NCBI GenBank assembly: GCA_023807065.1
Contig: JAJJLU010003515.1
Location: 1 to 62,641 of the forward strand
Length of the DNA: 62,641 nt
Reading direction: 5' to 3'
Source of the DNA: Isotricha intestinalis
Taxonomy: Eukaryota; Ciliophora; Litostomatea; Vestibuliferida; Isotrichidae
The notes under the pieces are model-generated. The model made no database searches and was not told the DNA's origin. It was given only the letters and a program-made list of their open reading frames with translations. The translations under genes were made by a program, and so were the position numbers. The stretch's first letter is position 1, and the number at the start of each line of letters is the position of its first letter. Below, piece after piece: positions 10,083-19,800 of this stretch.

Positions 10083-10922
10083 TCACTTATTATTTAATGG
10101 TTCATCAAATTCATTTCCCTTCGGCAAAGGAGGTAAATAAATTGGTTTATTCTTTGTATATTCAGTTATGTTTTCTTGATGAATATTATTAATATAATTT
10201 TTATGTATGGTATCCTTAATTTCAATAGTGTCATTTTTATCAATATTATTTAATTTTCCTATTTTACAATTCATTTCGTTTTTTAATTTATTAGAATTAT
10301 TATCTTGAAAAGTTGTATTAATATCATTATTTTTGTTATTTACTTCACAATTATTTTCTTTTTTTATTTTTTTACAACAAGATCTAGAATTAATATCAGA
10401 TTCACTTGAATTTCTTTTTTTTCTAATTAAATTATAATTTCTTTCTTTATTAATATAAATATCTTTATCATATAAAGTTTCTTTATTATATTTTCTAATA
10501 ATTTTCCTAATAATAAATTTTTTAAACTCTTCTAAAATTTTCATTTCTTCATGATTAAATAAATTTAAAGGAACTTTAGTATCTAACTCTCTATCTTTAA
10601 ATATTAAAAAATCCTCATTTTTTGAAATATCTTTTAAAATAATTTTACTTTGAAAATCTAAATTATTATTATTTAATTCACCATATTTAATTAAACTTTC
10701 CTTTTTTTTCCTTTCTATTATTTCTTTTACTTTTAATAAATCTTGTTTTTGCTTTTTTAATATTTTACTTTTTTGCTCTATTTTTTTTAATTTTTCACTT
10801 TCCAAAAAAAATGTTTTATATTCTTTATTATTATTAATATCTTCTGATAAAAATGATTCTTGACTATAACTTTCACTAGAATTTAGATTTGAATTATCAC
10901 TTGATAAATTATTATTTTTCAT
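10083..10922 (-). CDS. Unrecognised Lys/Asn-rich protein
   Basis: A 279-residue open frame starting at an ATG at the edge of a 343-bp divergent spacer. Residues 35-75 form a strongly basic coiled coil (KLKKIEQKSKILKKQKQD), and residues 85-150 are more ordered with a KFIIRKIIRKYNKE helix. The remainder is Asn/Asp-rich and disordered. No domain, signal peptide or membrane segment is visible. The basic helices could bind nucleic acid or a partner protein, but this is only composition. Confidence 0.65.
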   Translation of the reverse strand: MKNNNLSSDNSNLNSSESYSQESFLSEDINNNKEYKTFFLESEKLKKIEQKSKILKKQKQDLLKVKEIIERKKKESLIKYGELNNNNLDFQSKIILKDISKNEDFLIFKDRELDTKVPLNLFNHEEMKILEEFKKFIIRKIIRKYNKETLYDKDIYINKERNYNLIRKKRNSSESDINSRSCCKKIKKENNCEVNNKNNDINTTFQDNNSNKLKNEMNCKIGKLNNIDKNDTIEIKDTIHKNYINNIHQENITEYTKNKPIYLPPLPKGNEFDEPLNNK

Positions 10923-11265
10923 TTTTTATATTTGGATTATTCATTCAAATCTATTATCCTATTTAAATACTTCAAAATTATTTTTTTTAAAAATTAATCC
11001 TTTTTAAAATAATAATTATTTATTAAAAACAATTATTCCAAACTCAATGAAAATAAAATATTTATTTTTTTTTTATTTTCTTTTAATTATTTATTGAATT
11101 TTATCTATTATTTATTATCCTTTAATAGTGAATAATTTTCATTTAATTTTTTTTTATTGTAATTCTTTTCTTTTAATAAATTATTTTAAATTTTTTTTAT
11201 TGAGTTTTAATTAAACATAAAATATATAATCCTAATTTTTTTTTTCAATTACTATTATTATATAA
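10923..11265. promoter_or_regulatory. Divergent intergenic region (343 bp)
   Basis: Lies between the Lys/Asn-rich gene (-) and the kinase gene (+), so it holds both promoters. It is A/T-rich with homopolymer T runs. No RNA gene or coding stretch is seen. Confidence 0.45.
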
Positions 11266-13410
11266 ATGACCAAGAAAAAAAATTCTGAACAATTAATTTC
11301 AATCGAATCAATATCTTTAAATATTTCATTAGATAAATTTAAACATTTTCTAAAATATCTTTTACAAACTTTGGCAGATAAAAACAAGAAAATTACAAGA
11401 GAATCTTTTTATAAATTATTTCCAAAATTTCCTTATTTTGCAAAGAAAAAATTATTTGATTTTTTCATTGAAAGAAGTAAAAAAGAAGATATGACATTAA
11501 CTCCAAAAGAATTAATTGAAAATATAATAAAAATCTTATATGGAACATTTGAAGAAAAAATAGAATTATTTGCAAATTTCTTTAATTTCAATAAAGATAA
11601 TTTAATTCATTATGAAGACATAAGATTATTTTTTTATCATTTTTTCCTTTTTTCATATCAAAACAATTTTGAAAGTCTTGATAGATTATTAGAATTTATT
11701 TTTCAAGAAAATAATAAAATAACAATACCTCAATTTATAAAATTAATAAAATATGAAAATTCAGATTTATTTTTTTTATTCTATTTTTCACTGAATAAAT
11801 TCTTTTTCGGTAAAACAGATATGGAATTTTTTAATAAAAACTTAGGATTAAAAATAAAAGAAAATAAAAGTGAAAATTCAGATAATGAAATAATAGAAAA
11901 TATAATACAACCAACAAAAGAAATTTTTAATTATATTAATGATAATTATGGTTTAAATTTAGAATATAATGAAGAAGAAGAAGATTATGATGAATTAGAA
12001 TCTTTAAAAAATTTTGAAGATGATGTTAAAAGATGTAGAGAAACAATAACAACAAATTATTCTGAAAATGATAATTCTTATGAAATTCATTTTCAAAGAA
12101 AAATAAGTTGTAATTTAGATACTTTTTTAAAAAAAAAATTAGTTCATAGAATTTCGACTGAATTCAATTTAAGTGATAATGAAATTAATAAATTATTTAT
12201 TTATCAAAAGTCTGAAAATATTCCTTCTTCTCCTAAAAGATCTTCTTTATTTTCTTTTGATCAAATAACATTAAAGGAAGATTTTAATAATGTTATTATG
12301 ATTATTAATGATAAAAAAATACCGAATTGTGAATTAAAATTTAGTGATAATTACTTATTAGTTAATTATATAATTAATTCAAAACAAAAATATTTAATAA
12401 TTCCTTTAGCTTATTCATTTCCAAACAAAAATATTAAATCTGAAAATTCAGTTTTTGAATCTGGAATAATTAGTCAAATATTTGAAAATGAAATATCCTT
12501 TATTTTCCAATTTCCTTCAAATAGTAAAAGAAATATATTTTATAATGAATTAAAAAGATTAACAAATTTTATAGATATAAAAGAAAAATATAATTTAATA
12601 GGGCAAATAGGAAAAGGAGCTTTTGGTGATACATATTTAGCAACAAAAGCATTTAATAAATTAAATAGTATAATAATATATGATCAAAATGAAAATATTA
12701 AATCAGAAAAATATGCAATAAAAGTAATAAATAAATCAAAAATGAAAAAAAAAGATCCTGAATTATTAATAAATCGAAATGAAATAGAAATATCAAAAAT
12801 ATTACAAGAAGTAAATCATCCCAATATAATTAAAATATATGATGTATTAGAAGATATTGATAATATATATTTAGTAATGGAATATTGTCCAATTAATAAA
12901 GAAGAACTAATATTAAATTTGGAGAAAAAATATAATTTAATAAAACAAATAATAAATGGTATTCAATTTTTACATGGAATAGGAATAATTCATAGAGATA
13001 TTAAACCAGAAAATATTTTATTAGGAAGTGATAATAATTATAAAATTATTGATTTTGGTTTTGCTGATTTATTATCTCCTTTTGAAACACAAAATGAACC
13101 TTTAGGAAGTTATTGTTATTTCCCTCCTGAAATGTTATTAGGAAATAAATATCCTTTAAAAGTTGAATATTGGAATATTGGAATTATTACTTTTTATTAT
13201 TTATTTAATTTTTTCCCTTTTGGACAGTCTGACAATGTCCTTGAAATTCAAAATTTTAATATTTGTAAATTTATTAAACAACAAAATCTTGATAATGTTA
13301 ATGGAAAATATTCCATTTTTATACAAAAAATGAAAGATATTATTATTACTTGCTTAAATTTAGATATAAATAAAAGAGGATATAATTTGAATAATATTTT
13401 GCAAGAATAA
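11266..13410 (+). CDS. Protein kinase with N-terminal EF-hand-like and PH-like regions
   Basis: A 714-residue protein. The kinase domain (about 442-712) has GQIGKGAFGD (P-loop), YAIKVI (VAIK Lys), the alphaC Glu in NEIEISKIL, HRDIKPEN and DFGFAD, so it should be active. APE is replaced by PPE, and the usual Asp of the DxWxxG motif is Glu (VEYWNIG). Residues 20-190 are helical with an EF-hand-like layout (EDIRLFFYHF) but no canonical Ca-loop. Residues 335-440 look like a PH-type beta domain (ELKFSDNYLLVNYI, then a C-terminal helix IFYNELKRLTNF). The kinase is closest to CAMK/AGC-like signalling kinases. The combined architecture is protist-type, and its regulator is unknown. Confidence 0.82.
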   Translation: MTKKKNSEQLISIESISLNISLDKFKHFLKYLLQTLADKNKKITRESFYKLFPKFPYFAKKKLFDFFIERSKKEDMTLTPKELIENIIKILYGTFEEKIELFANFFNFNKDNLIHYEDIRLFFYHFFLFSYQNNFESLDRLLEFIFQENNKITIPQFIKLIKYENSDLFFLFYFSLNKFFFGKTDMEFFNKNLGLKIKENKSENSDNEIIENIIQPTKEIFNYINDNYGLNLEYNEEEEDYDELESLKNFEDDVKRCRETITTNYSENDNSYEIHFQRKISCNLDTFLKKKLVHRISTEFNLSDNEINKLFIYQKSENIPSSPKRSSLFSFDQITLKEDFNNVIMIINDKKIPNCELKFSDNYLLVNYIINSKQKYLIIPLAYSFPNKNIKSENSVFESGIISQIFENEISFIFQFPSNSKRNIFYNELKRLTNFIDIKEKYNLIGQIGKGAFGDTYLATKAFNKLNSIIIYDQNENIKSEKYAIKVINKSKMKKKDPELLINRNEIEISKILQEVNHPNIIKIYDVLEDIDNIYLVMEYCPINKEELILNLEKKYNLIKQIINGIQFLHGIGIIHRDIKPENILLGSDNNYKIIDFGFADLLSPFETQNEPLGSYCYFPPEMLLGNKYPLKVEYWNIGIITFYYLFNFFPFGQSDNVLEIQNFNICKFIKQQNLDNVNGKYSIFIQKMKDIIITCLNLDINKRGYNLNNILQE

Positions 13411-13742
13411 TTTTGATTATATATATTAGAACTCAATTAAAATTTATGTTAACATTAAGGATATATTTTATTATATAAATATATGTTATAAACCAAATTT
13501 GAGTGTTATAAATTGAAAGATAATATTTTTTAAAGATGATAAACTAAGTATTAAATGTGGAAATATTTTATTTTATGTATCTCTATACATTAAAGTTTTT
13601 TATATATTATGCTAAATTTTTATATCATTTAAAAATAGTAATTTTGTTGTGTAAATTTAATTTTTAAAATAATTAAATAAACAAGGAAAAAAAATATATT
13701 TTAAAATAATTGTTAAACATTTTTATAAAAATTAATTAATAA
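13411..13742. other. Intergenic, no gene seen
   Basis: 332 bp of A/T-rich sequence between two plus-strand genes. It presumably carries the kinase 3' end and the Syf1 promoter. No open frame, hairpin of note or RNA gene was found. Confidence 0.55.
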
Positions 13743-16130
13743 ATGAGTATAAAGAAAAAGAGCTCAATAGAAGAAAAAATAAAGGAAAGAAACCTTTTAT
13801 CATTAAACGAGCAAATATCAGAATATACAAATTATGATAACATTCAAAATCCATTAAATTTTAAAAGTTGGTGGAATACATTATTAGGAGCATCAGATGC
13901 TCCATATCATATAAGAGTAAAATTATATGAAACAGCTTTAAGTTATTTACCAGCAAGTTATAAATTATGGTATAATTATTTAAAAGAAGCAAGAGAATAT
14001 ATATCTCAATTTCAATTACCTGATAAAAGATATGAAATTATAAATAATTTACATGAAAGAGCTTTAATATATATGGCAAAAATGCCAAGAATTTATTTAG
14101 ATTATTGTAATTTTTTAGAAGAACAATGTTTAATAACTAAAACTAGAAAAATATACAATTTAGCTTTAAAAAATTTACCTGCTACTCAACATAAAAAAAT
14201 ATGGAAAAGTTATTTAGAATGGGCAATTAAAATTGATTCTGAAAGTACTATTATTAATGTTTATAAAAGATATATGAAAATTAATCCAGATATAAAAGAA
14301 GATTACATAGATTTTTTAATTGGAACTTCTCATTTTGAAGAAGCTATTAAAAATATTATTCAAATATTAAACGATGATATGTTTTATTCAAAAAAAAATA
14401 GAACACAATATAATTATTGGATGTTTCTTTGTCAAATAATAGAAAAATTTCCTGAAATAGCAAAAAAATTTAATGTTGAAAATATAATTAGACATGGAAT
14501 AAATAAATATTCTGAAGAAATTGGAAGATTATGGGTTGCTTTAGCAAATTATTTCATTAAAATAAAACAGTTCAATAAATCAAGAGAAATTTTTGAAGAA
14601 GCTCTTGAAAAAGTTTTAACTGTTAGAGACTTTACTCTTGTTTTTAATACATATTTAAAATTTGAAGAAGAATTAGCAAAAAGTGGAATTGAAGATTATG
14701 ATAATGAAAATAATAATAATAATATAAATGATAATATGGATATTGATGATTCTAATATTGAAAGTTCTTTAAAAGAGGCTTTCACTGAATTAAAAATTAA
14801 AAATGAAGATGGTGATTTATTTGAAGATAATAATACAAATAATAATAATAATTTAGATGAAAATGAAGAAATGAAGTTAACTTATGAAGAAAAGTTAAAT
14901 TTTAAATTTCTTAGATTAAATAATTTATTAGAAAGAAGACCATTAATGTTATGTTTAACTAAATTAAGACAAAATCCAAATAATGTAAAAGAATGGATTC
15001 AAAAAATAAGTTTATGTAAAAATTATGATTCAATAATAGAAACATATGAAGAAGCTATAAATACAATAATTCCAGAAAAAGCTTTTGGAAATTTAAGTGA
15101 ATTATATATAAATTATGCAAATTATTATGAACAATATAATGAAATAGAAAAAATGAACAATATATATTTTAGAGCTTGTAATGTTAATTATAATAAAATT
15201 CATGAAAATATTGATATGTGGTGTTTATGGATTGAAAAACAATTAAATTTCAGAAATTATAATGATGCTTATATAATAATAAAAACTGTTTGTACAAATA
15301 AAAAATATTCAAGATATAATAAATCATTAATATTATGGTCTCTTTATGTTGATTTAGAAAGTAATTTTGGAAATGAGGAAAATATAAGAAAAATATATGA
15401 TAAAATGATAGAATTAAAAATAGCTAATATTCAAACAATATTTAATTATTGTTCATATTTAGAAAAAAGAAATTTTTTTGAAGAAACATTTCGTATATTC
15501 GAGCAAGGAATATTTTATTTCCAATGGCCAGGATTATATGATTTATGGATAGTATATATAATAAAATTTATAAATAGATACAAAGGAAAGAAAATAGAAA
15601 GAATAAGAGATATGTATGAAGAAGTAATTAAACAATGTCCTAAAGATAAAATAAAAATATTTTATTATATATTTGCTTATTATGAAGAAGAATATGGTTC
15701 ATTTAATCATTGTATAAATATATTAGATAAAGGAGCAAATGATGTTCCTCAAAATGATAAAGCTTTTATTTATAGTATTTTAATATCTAAAACTTCAAAA
15801 TATTTTGGTATAACAAAAACAAGAAATTTCTTTAATAAAGCTATGGATAATTTAGATAAAGATCATATATTAGAAATTGGTTTAAAATATATTTCTATTG
15901 AAAGTAAATTAGGTGAATTAGGAAGAGCTAGAAGTATTTTTAAACATTTAAGTCAATTTTTTAATCCCACCAACGAAGTTTTAAAAGAATCTTTTTGGGA
16001 TGTCTGGGAACAATTTGAAATTATTCATGGAAATTCTGATACATATTATGATATGAATGTTATTAAAAGCCAAGTTAAAAATCAATATTCTTTGAATATT
16101 CCTTTATTAAATTTTGAAAAAGGAGAATAA
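13743..16130 (+). CDS. SYF1: Pre-mRNA splicing factor Syf1/XAB2, HAT repeats
   Basis: A 795-residue protein made almost entirely of HAT (half-a-TPR) repeats. The N terminus NPLNFKSWWNTLLGASDAP followed by RVKLYETALSYLPASYKLWY is the diagnostic start of Syf1/XAB2. The closing segment (EFWEIHG-like FEIIHGN, then VKNQYS) also matches the family. Syf1 is a scaffold of the NineTeen/Prp19-associated complex that stabilises the catalytic spliceosome. A Asn/Asp-rich insertion sits near residues 320-375, and the length is close to that of yeast and human proteins. This is a gene of direct relevance to a genome that must splice 28-52 nt introns. Confidence 0.92.
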   Translation: MSIKKKSSIEEKIKERNLLSLNEQISEYTNYDNIQNPLNFKSWWNTLLGASDAPYHIRVKLYETALSYLPASYKLWYNYLKEAREYISQFQLPDKRYEIINNLHERALIYMAKMPRIYLDYCNFLEEQCLITKTRKIYNLALKNLPATQHKKIWKSYLEWAIKIDSESTIINVYKRYMKINPDIKEDYIDFLIGTSHFEEAIKNIIQILNDDMFYSKKNRTQYNYWMFLCQIIEKFPEIAKKFNVENIIRHGINKYSEEIGRLWVALANYFIKIKQFNKSREIFEEALEKVLTVRDFTLVFNTYLKFEEELAKSGIEDYDNENNNNNINDNMDIDDSNIESSLKEAFTELKIKNEDGDLFEDNNTNNNNNLDENEEMKLTYEEKLNFKFLRLNNLLERRPLMLCLTKLRQNPNNVKEWIQKISLCKNYDSIIETYEEAINTIIPEKAFGNLSELYINYANYYEQYNEIEKMNNIYFRACNVNYNKIHENIDMWCLWIEKQLNFRNYNDAYIIIKTVCTNKKYSRYNKSLILWSLYVDLESNFGNEENIRKIYDKMIELKIANIQTIFNYCSYLEKRNFFEETFRIFEQGIFYFQWPGLYDLWIVYIIKFINRYKGKKIERIRDMYEEVIKQCPKDKIKIFYYIFAYYEEEYGSFNHCINILDKGANDVPQNDKAFIYSILISKTSKYFGITKTRNFFNKAMDNLDKDHILEIGLKYISIESKLGELGRARSIFKHLSQFFNPTNEVLKESFWDVWEQFEIIHGNSDTYYDMNVIKSQVKNQYSLNIPLLNFEKGE

Positions 16131-16342
16131 ATTATTTTTTATTTCTTCTTTATCTGTTTTATTATTATACCCATTACAATTATATTAATAATTGAATTTT
16201 AATATAAAAAATGAAAAAAATAAAATAAAAAACCACATTATATTAAAAACTTTACTTTTTAAAATTAATTGACATCAAAAACTTTTTTTTTCAAAAAAAA
16301 AGTATATATTTGAAATTTCAAAATAATATATTTATTTTAAAT

Positions 16343-16681
16343 TTAATGTAATTTCCTTCTAGGAATATTAGCTCTTTTTAATTCTTTCTTAGCATCCTTT
16401 TTATCATCTTTTCCAATAGCTTTTAAAAAAATATTTTCTTCTCTAAAATGATTTCTAAATTTTCTAGGAATATCTTTTAAATATTTCATTCTTCCAGTTC
16501 CTTGTCCTCTTCTTGCTCTAACTTTACAATTTACACCATCATAATGTCTCATTTTCTTTCTTGGAAAACCGCATGAACCACAAACTTTATTTTGTCTATG
16601 AAAAGCTCTTCTTCCACATCTTCTACAAAATGTATGTGTCTTTACATGTCTTGGTCCTTGAGATGTTGTTCCTTTTGTCAT
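16343..16681 (-). CDS. RPL37: Ribosomal protein eL37 (large subunit)
   Basis: A 112-residue basic protein with the eL37 signature: MTKGTTSQG, then the zinc-finger CRRCGRRAFHRQNKVCGSCG (C-x2-C ... C-x2-C) and a Gly/Arg-rich stretch RARRGQGTGRMKYLKDIPR. Family members are normally about 90-97 residues. Here the C terminus has roughly 20 extra residues rich in Lys and Asp (KAIGKDDKKDAKKELKRANI). It sits in the 60S subunit contacting 5.8S/25S rRNA. The intergenic gap to the next gene upstream is 132 bp. Confidence 0.95.
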   Translation of the reverse strand: MTKGTTSQGPRHVKTHTFCRRCGRRAFHRQNKVCGSCGFPRKKMRHYDGVNCKVRARRGQGTGRMKYLKDIPRKFRNHFREENIFLKAIGKDDKKDAKKELKRANIPRRKLH

Positions 16682-16813
16682 TTTTTTTTCTTAGATATAT
16701 AATGAATTAATTATTTTTTTTAGTTATTAAATATTTATTTTTATTTTTTTTATTTAAAAAAATAATTTTTTTCAAATATATTTATTATTATTATTTATTA
16801 TTAATTGGTTGTT

Positions 16814-19800
16814 TTAAAATATATGTTGTTCTAATTTAAGAATATCTTTATATAAAGCATCATCTTCAATTAAATATTTAACAGGTAAAATTCCAATGAA
16901 ATTTAAAAATGAATTAAAAACATATTTACTCGAATAAACAAAATATAAAAGAATAAAAAACAAGACAATAGCACCGACAATATACCCATATAGAATTCCA
17001 ATGAAGATTTTTTTTGTACTTTTTAATTTCATAGCTCTAAAATCTTGGAAAATTTCAACAGTTTTCATATAACTTTTAAATAAATAATATTCGACAAATA
17101 ATTCATATTGACTAAAAGAAGAGGAAATATCAATAATATCATTAAAGCTTTTAGTTCCAGAATTTAAAGAATTTAATTCATCAATAACAGTATTAATAAC
17201 AACACTCATTTGAGTGATAGATTGTTCCATTCCTTTAACAAGAATAGAACTCCAGAATAAAGAACAAGAAGTATAATCATCAGTATTATTATCAAATAAA
17301 ACTGCACAAGCATCAGAATTATATAAATTATTTAATTCAGTTGTTGATTCTGATGCTCCACTTAAATCATTTACTAAAGGCATTAATAAATTACCTAATT
17401 TTGGTGTTGATATTTCTGAATTTGATGGTATTGACATTGTATAATTTTGTATTTCATTTATACATTTTTCATCACTACAATTTTTATCTCCTATTATTTG
17501 ATATTTATTTTCTTCATTTGAATTAAGTAAATTTTTTATTGCCACATTTTTTTGATTTAATAAATCCTCAAATGGTTCTAATTTTGTTTTTAATAATAAA
17601 AATATATCAAATGATGTTTTATATATTCCTTCTATTGAATTTGTCGTTGAATCAAATGATAAATATGAATTTTTTTCTTTTGATTCTACTAACATTACTA
17701 CTAAATAATATGTTATTGATATTACTAATATTCCCATTACTTTCAATGTAAATAATAAATTCCATATAAAAAAAAATTTTGCCATTGTTTTCTTTTTTTT
17801 ATTCCTTTGTTGTTGAATTTTATTTGCTTTACTTCCTCCTTTTTTTCTCATTTTTTTCTTATCTTTCATATCATCTTTTTCATCTTTTTTCTTATTTGAT
17901 TTTTTACCATCTTTTCCTTCTTCATCATCATCTTTTTTTGATCCTTTTTTACTTCCCATTTCATTTAAATCCATTTCTCCATTTACTTTTTCTTCATCTT
18001 CTCCGGAATCATTTCTTAATTTCTTTTTTAAATCTTCTAATCTTTTTAAATATGCATCAAAGTTATTTGAACGAAATTTTATTAATTTATCTAAAAAAAA
18101 TTTCTCCATATCATTTAATCTAAATATTAATAGTCCAAAACATATAGTTAATACTACGAAAAGAACTGAAATACAAATTAATGATATTGGAATTATAGTG
18201 AAATTTTTTTTTATTTTTGTTCTTTTTTCTGAATCATCAAATCCAGAAACTGATTGATCATTAATATAATCAATACTTTGAATTAATAAATTTTGAGAAT
18301 TAACATCATATATATTATAAGGAGTTTCATAATATGTATCTAAATTAGCATTTAATTTTAAACCATTTGATATTAATAAATTTAATAAATTATCTATATC
18401 AATTGTTAATGAATCTGTTGTTGTCAAATTATATAATTTTAAAGATATTTTCTTACTTAACCCAATAATATTTTTAAAATCTTCATAAAAATAACTTCCA
18501 TTTTCTTTTTCTACTTTAATATCAGTTATACAATTCGATAATAAATTAGAATAAAATTTAGTACAAGTTATTGAATTAAAAGGAGGACAATTTGATTCTT
18601 TTTGAAATTTATCTTTAACCCATTTTAAATTTAAAGTAGATAAATAAACACAACTAACAGAAATTTTGGAATGATTAAAATAAATATTTTCACTTAAATA
18701 TTCAGTTAAATTAGAAAAATTTTTCCTTATTCTATAAGAATTTAAACAAATAAAACTTATAGTAGTAACTCCAAAAACAAAACATAAATATTTCATTATT
18801 CTTATTGAAGTAACTTCTTTTTTTTCCAAAATTCCATTTTTTAATTTATTAAATCCAGCTGAATCAATAGAACTTTTAGTTAAAATTGAAGAAGGAGCTG
18901 AAGAAGGTTTTGAAAATTCATTTTGTGGAATAGATTTTTTTTCTTCAGATTTATCTTCATCTTTTTTTTCATTATCTTCTAATTTTTTTTCATCAATTTT
19001 CTCCTCACTAAAATTACCTACTTTTAATTTTATTTGTTTTCCACTTTCTTTTAATTCATGAACTGAACTCATTTTTACTTCTGTTTTTTTTAATTCCTTT
19101 AATCCAGTTTGACTTCCAATTCCACTTGGAAAAGATTTTGAATTTTCATTTAAAGCAATTAAATCATTAGTAATATAAATTCTATGATAAGTATATTTTC
19201 CATCTAAAAAAGTTTTAGTTATTATTTTATAAAAAACACTAAAAGGTTTTTGATATTTAGTACTAATATCTTTTATTAATTCTTCATATTCTTGAATAGT
19301 ATTTTTTTGTTCATCATCAATTTGAAGTCTTCCACATTGTTTAATTTTATCTAATACAGATTCTACTTTATTATCTAATTCCTTCCATGCTGAAACAGGA
19401 TATAAATTTCCTTTTAATTCAATTTCATTTTTTGGAATGAAAAATTTTTGATCTTTACATTCCATTTGTAATAATATTTCAGGTAATACTAATGCTATAT
19501 GATGATTATATAAACCTTGAGTTAAACCATAATTATTATTCATTGTAAATGTTGATGATCCTTGCATTTCTGTGAAACCATTTATTTTAAAATCTTTATC
19601 TAATATTAATATAAAATTATGATCTTGCATTTTTGTTATGTATGCTGTATATATTAATCCATAACTTAAATTTGGAATACATTTAATAAATATTTTCACA
19701 TTGAAAACTCCTCCATTTTTTCCTTTTAATAAAACATCTTTTTGGGACTTAAACAAATAATTTACATTTGTAAATTTTATTGCATCTTCTATTAAGTCTT

